Shown in pieces: positions 36,040 to 45,268 of a DNA stretch of 64,000 bases. The notes below the pieces were generated by a model. It was not told the DNA's origin. It searched no databases and worked only from the letters and a program-made list of their open reading frames with translations. Location of the stretch: the NCBI RefSeq assembly GCF_000949635.1, contig NZ_BAFN01000001.1:1550001-1614000 (forward strand), read 5' to 3'. The DNA comes from Candidatus Brocadia sinica JPN1 (GTDB taxonomy: Bacteria > Planctomycetota > Brocadiia > Brocadiales > Brocadiaceae). Each line of letters starts with the position of its first letter. The stretch's first letter is position 1. The translations under genes and the position numbers were made by a program.

Positions 36040-36890
36040 GCCGGACGGTTGAGGCCTTGCCTTGCATTTCTCTCCCGAGCCGGCATTTCAAAATTCAAAT
36101 ATTTGCTACCGATATAGATTCCGATGCCATCAATTTTGCCCGTGCTGGTGTCTACCCGAAAGTATTGTCACAGATATACCACATGAGTTACTGATGTATT
36201 TTACCAGTAAAACAGATGATACATATGTTATCAACAGCCGGATCCGGGGAATGGTGACCTTTGCGAACCACAATTTCATCAAAGATCCGCCTTTTTCCAA
36301 ACTGGACGTAGTCAGTTGCAGAAATCTGTTGATTTATTTAGAGCCCGTGTTGCAGAAAAAACTCATACCGCTTTTTCACTATATACTAAATCCGGAAGGA
36401 TTTCTTGCTCTCGGAAACTCAGAGACTGTCGGGGAGTTTACTCACCTGTTTTCAGTCGTGGATGAGAAGTGTAAAATCTTTCAGGCTGGAATTTTGGAGA
36501 GATATGGATTCCTGATTCCACCGGTACATATCTCGTACGAAATGCGACATGGTATAGCACTGTTGATGGTTTGGAAAAATTTACTCTTTCAAGTATAGGG
36601 CTTACGCTTCCGAAGGGCGCAGGACTTCCCGGTCGCGTCTGGTCATCGAAACAGCTGGAGTGGGTGAAAGATGTTGCCCATGATACGAATTTCATAGGTG
36701 CGCAGGTCGCTCTGGAAATTGGGTTCAAAGCCGGGCTGGCAATCCCAATCCTTGCAAGGAAAGAAGTCGTTGCGGTGATGGTGTTCTTTGTGTTTGAAGA
36801 ACGTGAAGAGGATAAACAGCTTATTAATCTCATTTCATCTGTTGCTTCATAATTGGATTTGTTTATTCGGCAAAAACAGGTGGAAGAGAT
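36040..36890 (+). pseudogene. Decayed CheR methyltransferase-GAF signalling gene
   Basis: Frame 1 (to about 36155) encodes QIFATDIDSDAINFARAGVYP; after a frameshift, frame 2 continues with FANHNFIKDPPF, VVSCRNLLIYL and LALGNSETVGEF, clearly the C-terminal half of a CheR-type protein-glutamate methyltransferase. From about 36571 a third frame encodes part of a GAF domain (GAGLPGRVW, VALEIGFKAGLAIPIL), stopping at 36852, with further matching residues (LFIRQKQVEEM) past the stop. At least two frameshifts and several stops show a dead remnant of a larger CheR-PAS/GAF sensor. The 5' part (35750-36040) is unrecognisable. Confidence 0.8.
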
Positions 36891-37087
36891 GTAAAAGAAA
36901 CTGGATGTGCTGCAAAAGGAGTAAAATAGCACGTATTTTTCTCTTGTGGTTATCCAAAACAGCGTCCAATAATGGGCTGAAGTTTGCTATAGTGAGTGAA
37001 AAAAAACGTTGACGCAGCCCAGTACTAAAAGCACTGACAGTACAGTTTGATATTTACAATCTATTTCAGGCAAGTTGTATTCAACAA

Positions 37088-38188
37088 TTATGCCTTGACA
37101 AACCTTTTGCCTGAAAGTTGTTTCACCAATTTCTTTATTTCGAGGATCATGAGAGTGCTTGATACGACGGAGGTGGGGAGCTTTGCGATGCGTATAATTT
37201 CGTCTATGTCTTTCGGGCTGCTGGATAAGAGAGAGAATATTTTTTTTTCCTGAGAGTTCAACGACAGGCTTCTTGGGTCATTTGTTGCAGAATCGTCTGA
37301 TGTCCTTAGCGTTTCTGCTATTGGTCCTAACTCTTGAATGATATCGGTAATATTCTCGACGAGTTTTGCACCTTCCTTGATGAGTTTGTGTGTGCCCCGG
37401 CTATAAATGTTATCAATATTGCCCGGGACGGCAAAGACCTCTTTCCCCTGTTCGAGCGCCCACTGGGCAGTTATCAGGGAGCCACTGTTTAGCGCCGATT
37501 CGACCACAAGCACCCCTAGAGACAAGCCGCTAATAAGCCTGTTTCTCGGTGGGAAATTGCGAAAATCGGGTGGTGTGTTCATGGGAAATTCAGATACCAG
37601 AGCGCCGTGCCGGGCGATTTGTTCTGCCAGTTCGATATTTTCCCGGGGATAAATAACTCCTAGGCCACAGCCGAGCACTGCAATGGTACGTCCGTTGGAT
37701 TGAATGGCGCCACGATGTGCAGCAGCATCTATTCCCCGTGCCATACCGCTTACAATACAAAGTCCCTTCTGGGCAAGGAGCCGGCTAAAACGCTCTGCCT
37801 GAGAGAGACCGTAATAGGTGCAACGTCGTGCTCCTACAATGGCGAGGGCAAGGATGTCCGATTCGAGGATATTGCCCTTTACATAAAGGACAAGTGGTGG
37901 GTCGTAGATAGTCTTGAGGTGTTTCGGATACTGTTCACTCGTGTAAGGCAGGATCTGAACGTCCTTTTCTTTGGCCAGATTCATCTCAGTTGAAATGTCA
38001 ATGTTTTTGGATTCCTCGACAATAGCGTTTGCTAGCTTTGGACCGATGCCCGGTACTGCCTCTAGTTCTGATTTGGTTGCGCTGAGGATTGCCTCCGAAG
38101 AACCGAACCTATCTAAAAGTGTTTTATATGTCCGTATACCAATCCCCTTCGTCATATTCAGACGTAAGAGGGCCTCAAACTCCGTCAA
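37088..38188 (-). CDS. dprA: DNA-processing protein DprA
   Basis: A 366-residue protein that loads RecA on incoming single-stranded DNA in transformation. N-terminal HhH region (AVPGIGPKLANAI), then the Rossmann-like DprA core with AIVGAR, SGMARGIDAAAH, VIYPREN, FPPRNRLISGLS and EQGKEVFAVPGNI, and a C-terminal winged helix (about 300-366). Full length. It is 99 nt downstream of aroB on the same strand, a palindrome lying between. Confidence 0.96.
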   Translation of the reverse strand: MTEFEALLRLNMTKGIGIRTYKTLLDRFGSSEAILSATKSELEAVPGIGPKLANAIVEESKNIDISTEMNLAKEKDVQILPYTSEQYPKHLKTIYDPPLVLYVKGNILESDILALAIVGARRCTYYGLSQAERFSRLLAQKGLCIVSGMARGIDAAAHRGAIQSNGRTIAVLGCGLGVIYPRENIELAEQIARHGALVSEFPMNTPPDFRNFPPRNRLISGLSLGVLVVESALNSGSLITAQWALEQGKEVFAVPGNIDNIYSRGTHKLIKEGAKLVENITDIIQELGPIAETLRTSDDSATNDPRSLSLNSQEKKIFSLLSSSPKDIDEIIRIAKLPTSVVSSTLMILEIKKLVKQLSGKRFVKA

Positions 38189-38230
38189 TGTGGTCTCCTC
38201 AATTAGTCCTTTGGCAGCTTTTATAACAGT

Positions 38231-38254
38231 AGTGGCAAGGCTCGCCTTGCCACT
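38231..38254. repeat. Perfect palindrome between aroB and dprA
   Basis: AGTGGCAAGGC and its exact complement with only TC between. No T run, so it is more like a dispersed palindromic element than a terminator. Confidence 0.6.
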
Positions 38255-38287
38255 TGCATAGTTGGTTTGGAATTCCTTAGCATTATA

Positions 38288-39367
38288 TTAAAGAGGCTTA
38301 TTCAAGACGCGGTATAAAATTTCCTCAGTTACCTGGTCCGATATAATAACCTCACCAATTTTTATGGGCAGGATAAAACGAAGCCTGCCGGAAATGGCCT
38401 TTTTGTCGGTGTATAGCGCTTTTACAATGTCCGATGATTTTAATCCTGTATGAATCGGCAACCCCAATCGTTTTATTAATGAAAATTGCCGCTCCAATAC
38501 CCCATGATCAGTCAATCCCATTTCAACGGCAATCCTAGTGGCGTAAAGCATGCCAATGGCTACTGCTTCCCCATGTCTGTATTTTTTGTAGTCGGTGACC
38601 GTCTCGATGGCATGACCGATGGTATGTCCATAGTTTAATATGGCGCGCAGGTGTTTTTCTTTTTCGTCTTCTTCCACAACATTTGCCTTGATCTGACATG
38701 ATGTGGCGATAATTTTCAGAAGGGCAGTGTCGTTCAGTTGTAATATGTCATAAAGGGACTTTTCTATATATTCAAATAATTCAGCGTCTCTGATTACTCC
38801 ATACTTGATAACCTCCGCAAGCCCTCCCACAAGTTCTGTCGCCGGTAATGTGGAGAGGGTATCGGTATCGATAAAAACAGCTTTGGGCTGGTAAAAACTC
38901 CCGATCATATTTTTCCCTTTCGGGTGGTTCACGGCCACTTTGCCTCCAATACTGCTGTCTACCTGCGCAAGGAGTGACGTGGGCACCTGAATGAAGGGGA
39001 TACCCCGCATGAAAGTAGCAGCCACGAAACCGCTGATGTCACCCACCACGCCTCCGCCTAATGCAACGATAAGGGAGTTCCTGTCCAGCTTATGATCAAA
39101 ACATGCGTCATAAAGTGTCAGTGCTGTTTCCAGGGTCTTCTGCTCTTCACCGGGTTTCAGCGAGATAAGCCTGACATCAAATGTATTTCGCACCAGACTT
39201 TCCGATACGATATTACCGTAAACCTTTTCAATGTTTTTGTCGGTAATCAGGAGTGTCTTGCACGGTGCTTTCTCTTTTACTAAGGCGTCCCCAATTTTCC
39301 CGAGAATGCCTTTGTCGATAGAAATGTTGTAACTATTGGAGGGTAAGTTAACACGTATCGTCTTCAT
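38288..39367 (-). CDS. aroB: 3-dehydroquinate synthase
   Basis: NAD- and metal-dependent enzyme of the shikimate pathway, 359 residues. Motifs: GGGVVGDISGF, ATFMRGIPFIQVPTSLLAQVDSS (metal and substrate binding across this region), GGLAEVIKYG, and NYGHTIGHAIE with metal-binding His. Full length and uninterrupted. No other aro genes are adjacent. Confidence 0.96.
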   Translation of the reverse strand: MKTIRVNLPSNSYNISIDKGILGKIGDALVKEKAPCKTLLITDKNIEKVYGNIVSESLVRNTFDVRLISLKPGEEQKTLETALTLYDACFDHKLDRNSLIVALGGGVVGDISGFVAATFMRGIPFIQVPTSLLAQVDSSIGGKVAVNHPKGKNMIGSFYQPKAVFIDTDTLSTLPATELVGGLAEVIKYGVIRDAELFEYIEKSLYDILQLNDTALLKIIATSCQIKANVVEEDEKEKHLRAILNYGHTIGHAIETVTDYKKYRHGEAVAIGMLYATRIAVEMGLTDHGVLERQFSLIKRLGLPIHTGLKSSDIVKALYTDKKAISGRLRFILPIKIGEVIISDQVTEEILYRVLNKPL

Positions 39368-39487
39368 AAAAGTTACTATTACCTGAATCTTGCATAAGTG
39401 CAGGATAAAAGATGGTGAAACTATAAAGATTACCTCATTATAATAGGGTAAGTGAGATTAACCGAATAATAAGAGGAGGTCGTCCAG

Positions 39488-39690
39488 ATGGTTAAAAAGT
39501 AAAATAAGAATACCGCCAAAAGGGAGGAAAATCAAGAAGAAGGTGTCTGCCCAGCAAAGACTAGTAAAATAGGGCATTCTACGCCGTATGATTATTACAG
39601 TGAGCGGTTAAGCCCATTGGAATGGCTTTTGGGGCTGGTAAAGTTTGTGGAAGCTTATAATAAACGCCATGCACTTGCACACTTATTTTC
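39488..39690 (+). pseudogene. Broken gene start, possibly a transposase remnant
   Basis: A strong ribosome site (AGAGGAGG) precedes an ATG, but codon 5 is TAA. The same frame then continues for about 60 codons, including TPYDYYSERLSPLEWLLGLV and FVEAYNKRHAL, before a TGA. The segment recalls the N-terminus of DDE transposases of the IS1380/IS4 kind, and the following 150 nt give weakly similar fragments in other frames. Attribution to a transposase is tentative; the broken state is clear. Confidence 0.4.
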
Positions 39691-40097
39691 ATGACCTTTT
39701 GTGAGCCTTTGGCTCATGATTGTTTACTGCGGATTTAATCCGGAATACCGATTCTGTCTGTCCTGTACAGGTTGAGCACACTGTTTCAGTTCTCTTCCAC
39801 AATCGTTCAGTGGCACTACAGCAGATAATGCTTCCAGATAACGCTCATTGACAATTTTTGATACTTCAGTAGAACGGGATTTATTTGCCGGGAAAGAGCA
39901 TCAAATGTCTTTGTAAGATTGGCGTCAAGAAGCCTTTCCGCTATCTCTTGTTTCCGCTTTACATCATCAACTTGAATATCATTCGGTCAAACGTTGAAAG
40001 TGCCCCCGTGATTTTGTTATAGTATTACCCTGTAAAAACTTCTTTTTTTGTAAGTTTTTCTTCGTACCCTTCGTGTTCTTCGTGATTAAGTTCTTTT

Positions 40098-40121
40098 GGG
40101 TTACGGCTTTGCTGCGCTGGG
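40098..40121. repeat. Short hairpin repeat, GGTTAC-GCTTTGC-GCGCTGG type
   Basis: Resembles segments at 55945-55964, 56549-56582 and 59886-59909, all of the form GGTTGC/GGTTAC, a short centre, then TGCGCTG. Proposed dispersed repeat. Confidence 0.4.
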
Positions 40122-40490
40122 ATATTGCTCTAGAAATTTCTCTATTGCCGTTGCATGGTACGATTCCCACTCTGTCAGGCTTGGAACTCAGTTTTATGAA
40201 ATCGAACCAGTGGTAGGGAGTAAACGGGAAGGATATATTTGAAAAGCTTGTTGCTTAGAGAATTAATACAAAAAAGGAACAGATAGAGGGTCAGCGACTC
40301 TTTTAGAGAAAAATAGTTGCCAAACCTGACAAGGAGCAGGCATAATGGTTTCATCGATGAGGAACTGGATTTCATCCCGTCAATTTCGCTCACAGCTACG
40401 ATATTAAATACGTCTAAGTAAAGAATTGGACGCAGAGGATTGAGATTGGTAAAATAATACATAAAATGATTGTTACCAAAGGAGAAGAAA

Positions 40491-40544
40491 ATGAGCATTG
40501 GGATTACGGTTGAATTAAAAGTGGAAGATATTGCAAATAAATGA
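40491..40544 (+). CDS. Possible 17-residue leader ORF coupled to the heme-sensor kinase
   Basis: [17 protein letters not shown], preceded by a strong ribosome site (AAAGGAG, 6 nt) and ending in TGA that overlaps the kinase ATG (ATGA, 40541-40544). The kinase start has no ribosome site of its own, so it probably depends on this ORF for translation. It may be a leader peptide, or the truncated start of a small protein (the sequence looks like the N-terminus of a small antitoxin-like protein). Low certainty on its own product, better on the coupling role. Confidence 0.45.
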   Translation: MSIGITVELKVEDIANK

Positions 40545-42982
40545 AGATCAGACATAAACTTGTTATCCTCCTGGCCGTGCTGCTGGTTACCCTGAACGGC
40601 GTGATTGCCTTTTCAGTTTATAAACGAACACGTCAGGAATTTATCAAAGAGGTTCGCGAAAAGGCCAAGTTGATTGCTACGGAATTAGAAACTACCAGAA
40701 ATTATCTTGCCTTCGCCTTACAAACGTCCAAAATCGGGATTACAGAACAGACAAAACCTTTTATTCCTGCCGTTTCAGGCCATGCCATTGGCTTAAAATT
40801 TGCCGAAAAAACCGGATATATTATTAAACAAACAAGTATGAAATATAGAAATTTGTTCAATAAACCCGATCCCTTTGAAGAAATGGTGCTCAGGAAAATG
40901 GAGGAAAATCATAATCTTACTGAGTATTGGAATGATGACGTTATAGATGGGAAAAGGGTGGAACGTTATCTGTACGCCTTATACGTAAAAGAAGATTGTC
41001 TCCTTTGCCACGGACCAGAAGAAAAAGCCCCAGAATTTATACGAAAAAATTACGATGCAGGTTACGATTATAAAGTAGGAGAATTGCGAGGGGCGATAAG
41101 TGTCATTATTCCGAAAGAAATCGCTGAACAGCGGTTCGCAGCGAACGTTGTTTTCTTCATTACCGCCAGTTCTGTTAGTATCTTGTTGCTCGTGGCTATT
41201 ATCTTTCTGACAACAGGAAAATTTATGAAGCCGATAGAAAGGTTAACGGCTGCTGTGGCTACCATCACAAAGACAGGTGATCTTACCACGAAAGTAGATA
41301 TATTGTCTAAGGATGAGGTGGGACAGCTGGGCAGGGCATTTAATGATATGTCTACCAAATTGCAATCTACGTATGTTACGCTGGAGCAACGAATTGCCGA
41401 AAAGACTGCTCATTTGCAGCAGGCCGTTTTGGCCTTAGAACGAGCGAACAAGATGAAATCGGAGTTTCTGGCCAACATGTCACATGAACTGCGTACACCA
41501 CTCAACGCCATAATCGGCTTTGCGGAGGTCCTCCGGGATAAGATTTCCGGCGACCTGAATGAAGAGCAGATGGACTTCGTCAATGACATTCACAGTAGCG
41601 GCCGCCATCTCCTTCAGATGATCAACGACATATTAGACTTGTCTAAGATCGAAGCAGGCAAAATGGAATTACAGTACGAAGCCTTTCTTGTGTCTGAGGC
41701 CATTGAGGATGTGTATACAATATTAAAAGGACTCGCCAGTAAAAAACATCTGGAATTGAAGACTGCAGTATTAACAGATGTGAAAAGCATAGAAGCGGAC
41801 CGGGTCAAATTTAAACAAATCCTGTATAACCTGCTCTCGAATGCCATAAAATTTACTCCGGAAAACGGGAAAATTACCCTAGAGGCTGGCATTGTGGACG
41901 ATATGTTGCAGGTATCGGTATCTGACACGGGGATTGGAATGAAATCGGAAGATCAGGAGAAGGTGTTTAAAGAATTCTGGCAGGCAGACAGCTCTTTTGC
42001 CAGAAAGTATGAAGGAACAGGATTAGGACTTGCCCTGACCAAAAGGATTGTCGAGATGCATGGAGGGAAAATCTGGTTTGAAAGTGAATACGGAAAAGGG
42101 AGTATATTTTATTTTGCATTACCCTTAAATGCCCCGGCCAAACCGATACACCCGAAAGAGAGCGAGGCCAAGCCTCGCCATATAGTACCCACCGGAGAAA
42201 AGGGGGCAAAAACCGTTTTAGTTGTTGAAGATGACCGTATGGCTGCTGACCTTCTTACCCTCTACTTAACAAATGCCGGATATAATGTTATCGTAGCTGT
42301 GGATGGTGAAGAGGCTATTAAAAAGGCGAAAGAATTCCACCCATTTTTGATTACCCTGGATATTATGTTACCAAAGAAAGATGGATGGGACGTCCTTTCT
42401 GAGCTGAAAAATTCTCAAGACGTCACCGATATACCGGTAGTCATCGTGTCGATTGTCGATAATAAAGAACTCGGCTTCAGCCTGGGCGCTGTAGAATATT
42501 TAATTAAACCTATCGATAGGGAAAAACTCATTACTACAGTGAATGCCTGCATTCCTATTGAAAGGATTGAGGGCAAACCTATGAAAATATTGGTCGTGGA
42601 TGATGATGAAAAGGCTGTGAAATATATGAGCGCCATACTTGAAAATGCAGGCTTTGACGTACTGAAGGCATACAGTGGTAAAGCAGGAATCAATCTCGCT
42701 GTTAACAGCAACCCGGATCTCATGATACTCGACCTTATGATGCCGGAGGTAAGCGGTTTTGATGTAATTGAAAGGCTCAGGGTTCATCCAATAGCAAAGG
42801 GAATTCCTATCATTATTTGTTCTGCAAAGGATATTACCCCTGAGGAAAAAAAAGTATTAAACGGCCATATTTTAGCCATCGTTCAAAAGAGCAGCCATAC
42901 GAAGGAAGACCTTCTTGCGGCTATTAAGAAGATAGAACAGTTACATGTTAAAAAAGACACCACAGAGGCAGAGAGTTCGTGA
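40541..42982 (+). CDS. Hybrid histidine kinase with CxxCH heme-motif (Tll0287/DUF3365-like) sensor
   Basis: An 813-residue protein. TM1 (about 7-27); an extracytoplasmic DUF3365/Tll0287-like domain with a c-type heme motif C153-L-L-C156-H157; TM2 (about 203-225); HAMP (about 226-280); a short coiled coil; HisKA with His315 in SHELRTPLN; HATPase ([20 protein letters not shown]); then two receivers with phospho-Asp in LITLDIM and LMILDLM. The sensor faces the periplasm, where heme could be attached, and might read redox state, NO or oxygen. Receiver genes follow at 43077 and 43456. The linker before the first receiver contains a translated palindrome (42162-42178). Confidence 0.92.
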   Translation: MKIRHKLVILLAVLLVTLNGVIAFSVYKRTRQEFIKEVREKAKLIATELETTRNYLAFALQTSKIGITEQTKPFIPAVSGHAIGLKFAEKTGYIIKQTSMKYRNLFNKPDPFEEMVLRKMEENHNLTEYWNDDVIDGKRVERYLYALYVKEDCLLCHGPEEKAPEFIRKNYDAGYDYKVGELRGAISVIIPKEIAEQRFAANVVFFITASSVSILLLVAIIFLTTGKFMKPIERLTAAVATITKTGDLTTKVDILSKDEVGQLGRAFNDMSTKLQSTYVTLEQRIAEKTAHLQQAVLALERANKMKSEFLANMSHELRTPLNAIIGFAEVLRDKISGDLNEEQMDFVNDIHSSGRHLLQMINDILDLSKIEAGKMELQYEAFLVSEAIEDVYTILKGLASKKHLELKTAVLTDVKSIEADRVKFKQILYNLLSNAIKFTPENGKITLEAGIVDDMLQVSVSDTGIGMKSEDQEKVFKEFWQADSSFARKYEGTGLGLALTKRIVEMHGGKIWFESEYGKGSIFYFALPLNAPAKPIHPKESEAKPRHIVPTGEKGAKTVLVVEDDRMAADLLTLYLTNAGYNVIVAVDGEEAIKKAKEFHPFLITLDIMLPKKDGWDVLSELKNSQDVTDIPVVIVSIVDNKELGFSLGAVEYLIKPIDREKLITTVNACIPIERIEGKPMKILVVDDDEKAVKYMSAILENAGFDVLKAYSGKAGINLAVNSNPDLMILDLMMPEVSGFDVIERLRVHPIAKGIPIIICSAKDITPEEKKVLNGHILAIVQKSSHTKEDLLAAIKKIEQLHVKKDTTEAESS
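42162..42178. repeat. GCGAGGC-CAA-GCCTCGC palindrome inside the kinase gene
   Basis: Perfect 7-bp arms, 3-nt loop, translated as part of ESEAKPRH in the linker between the HATPase and first receiver domain. Confidence 0.6.
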
Positions 42983-43076
42983 TACGTTCTGAATCCCCAA
43001 TTAGTATTTTTCATTTTTCTCTCTGTCCTGTGGTTAAATATGGGATAATCAGTCCTATTTCGATAAGGGAAATTGT

Positions 43077-43448
43077 ATGCCTGACAAAAATGTAATGGTT
43101 GTTGAAGACAATGAAAAAAATCGGAAACTCATGCGTGTAGTGCTCAAGGCAAAGGGATACAATGTAATCGAGGCAACCACCGGTGAGGAAGCGTTAGCCA
43201 TGTTAAAAAATCAAAAACCGGATATTATTCTTATGGATATCCAACTTCCGGGAATAGACGGCCTTACCCTGGCGAAACAAATCAAGGCAGATGCAATTAC
43301 AAAAGACATCCCCATTATCGCCGTAACCGCTTATGCCATGAAGGGAGACGAACAGAAAATCTTAGACACAGGGTGTAATGCCTATGTCAGTAAACCTATC
43401 AACACACAGGAGCTCCCGCTCGTTATAGAAAAATATATAAAAAAATAG
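43077..43448 (+). CDS. Single-domain response regulator (DivK/Spo0F-like)
   Basis: A 123-residue receiver: acidic residues in VVEDNEKN, phospho-Asp in ILMDIQLPG, Thr in AVTAYAM, Lys in SKPIN. This is the stand-alone receiver type used as a relay between hybrid kinases and phosphotransfer proteins. It lies 94 nt after the heme-motif hybrid kinase and 7 nt before the next regulator, so it probably belongs to the same phosphorelay. Confidence 0.92.
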   Translation: MPDKNVMVVEDNEKNRKLMRVVLKAKGYNVIEATTGEEALAMLKNQKPDIILMDIQLPGIDGLTLAKQIKADAITKDIPIIAVTAYAMKGDEQKILDTGCNAYVSKPINTQELPLVIEKYIKK

Positions 43449-43455
43449 ATAAGAC

Positions 43456-44190
43456 ATGAACAAGGCGAAAATATTAGTGGCTGATGATATCAAACAAAAT
43501 GTAAAACTGCTCAGAGTGATTCTGACAGCGTCCGAGTATGATGTGATTGAGGCATATGACGGTGAAGAAGCATTAGAAAAAGCGAAAACGGAAAATCCCG
43601 ATTTAATATTACTGGATATTATGATGCCCAGATTAACAGGATACGAGGTATGCCAGAAGTTGCGTGCGGATGGGACAACAAAAAATATACCTATCGTAAT
43701 GATTACCGCCTTGCATGAAATGGACGATCGTATCAAGGGAATTGAAGCAGGCGCCAATGACTTCATCAGTAAACCCTTCAATAAAGCAGAACTCCTTGCC
43801 AGGGTAAAATCACTGCTCCGCATGAGACAACCATCTGTAAAAAGGGATGAAACACCGGTATTGGATACGATCTTATCTGGTCTGTCAGAAGGTGTAATTG
43901 TTGCTGATGAACAATGGAAAATAAAGAACATAAATCAGACAGCTCAGGAACTTTTACATATCCAGACCGACACGAAAGACATGGATCTCATGGCACATCT
44001 ATCACGTATGAGATTATCTGTCCCCATGGAGACCCTCAGGAATTCTCAGGAAAAAGATACTGATTTTCAAATATTGTCTTCAAATACCCAGCACCCTTTC
44101 CATGCAAACGCCAGGATGACAAAGATATTTGATAATCACGGGAATATCACTGGTATTACCTTGATTGTAAGGAGGGAAGGAAATAAATGA
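43456..44190 (+). CDS. Response regulator: receiver plus PAS-like domain
   Basis: A 244-residue protein. Receiver (1-125) with ADDIKQN, phospho-Asp in LILLDIMMP, SKPFNKAEL; then a PAS-like domain (about 135-240) with LDTILSGLSEGVIVAD and G-N-I-T-G-I-T-L-I. No DNA-binding or enzymatic output. It ends where a longer sensor would normally continue, and its stop overlaps (ATGA) the start of the decayed LigD-like fragment. It may be a natural adaptor or the shortened front of a once larger protein. Confidence 0.87.
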   Translation: MNKAKILVADDIKQNVKLLRVILTASEYDVIEAYDGEEALEKAKTENPDLILLDIMMPRLTGYEVCQKLRADGTTKNIPIVMITALHEMDDRIKGIEAGANDFISKPFNKAELLARVKSLLRMRQPSVKRDETPVLDTILSGLSEGVIVADEQWKIKNINQTAQELLHIQTDTKDMDLMAHLSRMRLSVPMETLRNSQEKDTDFQILSSNTQHPFHANARMTKIFDNHGNITGITLIVRREGNK

Positions 44191-44370
44191 ATTCAAAACA
44201 GAAAGGAAAAATTCACCGGATTGAACAGATTTGTTGTTCAGAAACATCATGCCACCCGTCTTCATTGGGATTTTCGGCTGGAACCTGGCGGGGTGTTAAA
44301 AAGCCGGGCAATTCCTAAAGAACCCGGTAAAATTCCGGATAAAAAATACCTTACCAACAGTTGCGTGTAA
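44187..44370 (+). pseudogene. Remnant of a LigD-type 3'-phosphoesterase domain
   Basis: After an ATG at 44187 and a frameshift near 44215, the frame from 44224 to 44370 reads [19 protein letters not shown], then [13 protein letters not shown]: the hallmark N-terminal core of the DNA-polymerase-ligase-associated 3'-phosphoesterase domain of bacterial NHEJ protein LigD, including its HH and RLHxDFRLE residues. It then breaks off into the HDOD remnant. Only about 50 codons survive. Certainly non-functional. Confidence 0.85.
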
Positions 44371-45137
44371 ACTTATTTCAGTTTCTTCGAAAGATGAAAT
44401 TGGCATGAGGGATATTGCAGATCTGATCTCTATGGATACCTCCCTGTCAGCAAAGGTACTCAAAATAGCTAATTCGGCTTTTTATAATTTTCCATGTAAG
44501 ATAAGCACGATACAACAGGCTGTGTCGAGAATCGGGATAAATGCAATTCGAAGTCTTGTTCTTTCTGTTTCTTTTTTTTCGATAAAATCAGGGGAGAAAA
44601 AAGACGTTTTTAATTATGAGCAATTTTGGGAACAATCTCTGTCCGGTGCTGTTGCTGCAAAACTTATCATGGCAGAGATTGTCAAATCTGATTGGGAAGA
44701 AATTTTCATTGCCGCCAAAGTACAATTGCAAAAAATCACCAAAGAACTCCAGGGGAAAAAAACAAAATCCTTGAAAGACTTGCATACGTGGATAGCTTAA
44801 CGGAAGTATACAACCATGGTTACTTCCAGAGCTTTCTTGAAAAGGAAATTAACCTGTCGGCGCGCAAAAGCTCAACGCTCAGACCGTGGCGGAAAAATTA
44901 CGTGATTCAATTGCCATACACGCCTTTGCCGACAATAACAAAAAATATCATGTTACGGCGAGTTTTGGGGTGGCAGAAATAAACCCCGCTGTTGATACTT
45001 TCACTAAGGATGATCTTCTTAACTTTGCAGACGAAGCTCTATTTGAGTCCAAGAAGAAGGGGCGCAACTCCGTTACGTTGCATACCTCGAAGAAAAAGTG
45101 GTTTGGAAGGAAATATATAGATGTTTTTCAGGAGTAG
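44350..45137 (+). pseudogene. Remnant of an HDOD-GGDEF signalling protein
   Basis: The frame ending at 44800 has the HDOD pattern (ISMDTSLSAKVLKIANSAFY, AVSRIGINAIRSLVLS). A frameshift near 44757 leads into RLAYVDSLTEVYNHGYFQ, the entry of a GGDEF domain; another near 44880 reaches its end (VTASFGVAEI, LLNFADEALFESKKKGRNSV). The GGDEF signature itself and the centre of both domains are deleted. The 5' end is fused to the LigD remnant. Dead gene. Confidence 0.85.
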
Positions 45138-45218
45138 GTAGAAAATTCTCACAGTAATGTAACCTGTCGTACCCACATGAAAAAAGGGTCGTGGTGTACC
45201 GCAAACCCTTGATTTTAT

Positions 45219-45268
45219 TGGTAGCAGGGGTGGGATTTGAACCCACGGCCTCCGGGCTATGAGCCCGG
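45219..45268 (-). tRNA. 3' half of a tRNA with CAT anticodon (fragment)
   Basis: On the minus strand the anticodon stem-loop (CCGGG / CTCATAG / CCCGG, anticodon CAT at 45261-45259), T arm (GTGGG TTCAAAT CCCAC), 3' acceptor strand CCCTGCT, discriminator A and encoded CCA (45219) are intact. The D arm and 5' acceptor strand (AGCAGGG would be needed) are absent upstream. This is the typical product of site-specific integration into a tRNA gene (att site), here for a tRNA-Met or Ile2 type. Not functional as a tRNA. Confidence 0.78.

Larger units (their letters stand above)
39368..40490. other. Gene-poor region with degenerate remnants
   Basis: About 1.1 kb without an intact gene. It holds the broken ORF at 39488-39690, a small GGTTAC-type hairpin repeat at 40098-40121, and, on the minus strand around 39850-39975, a translated stretch (KRKQEIAERLLDANL...) that looks protein-derived but has no start or continuation. 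A TATAAT on the minus strand near 39437 could belong to an aroB promoter. It looks like old mobile-element debris. Confidence 0.45.

Noticed and set aside
40175-40555. Minus-strand ORF (126 residues) before the kinase
   Set aside because: Phe/Leu/Ser-rich antisense of AT-rich non-coding DNA that runs into the kinase start; no supporting signals.
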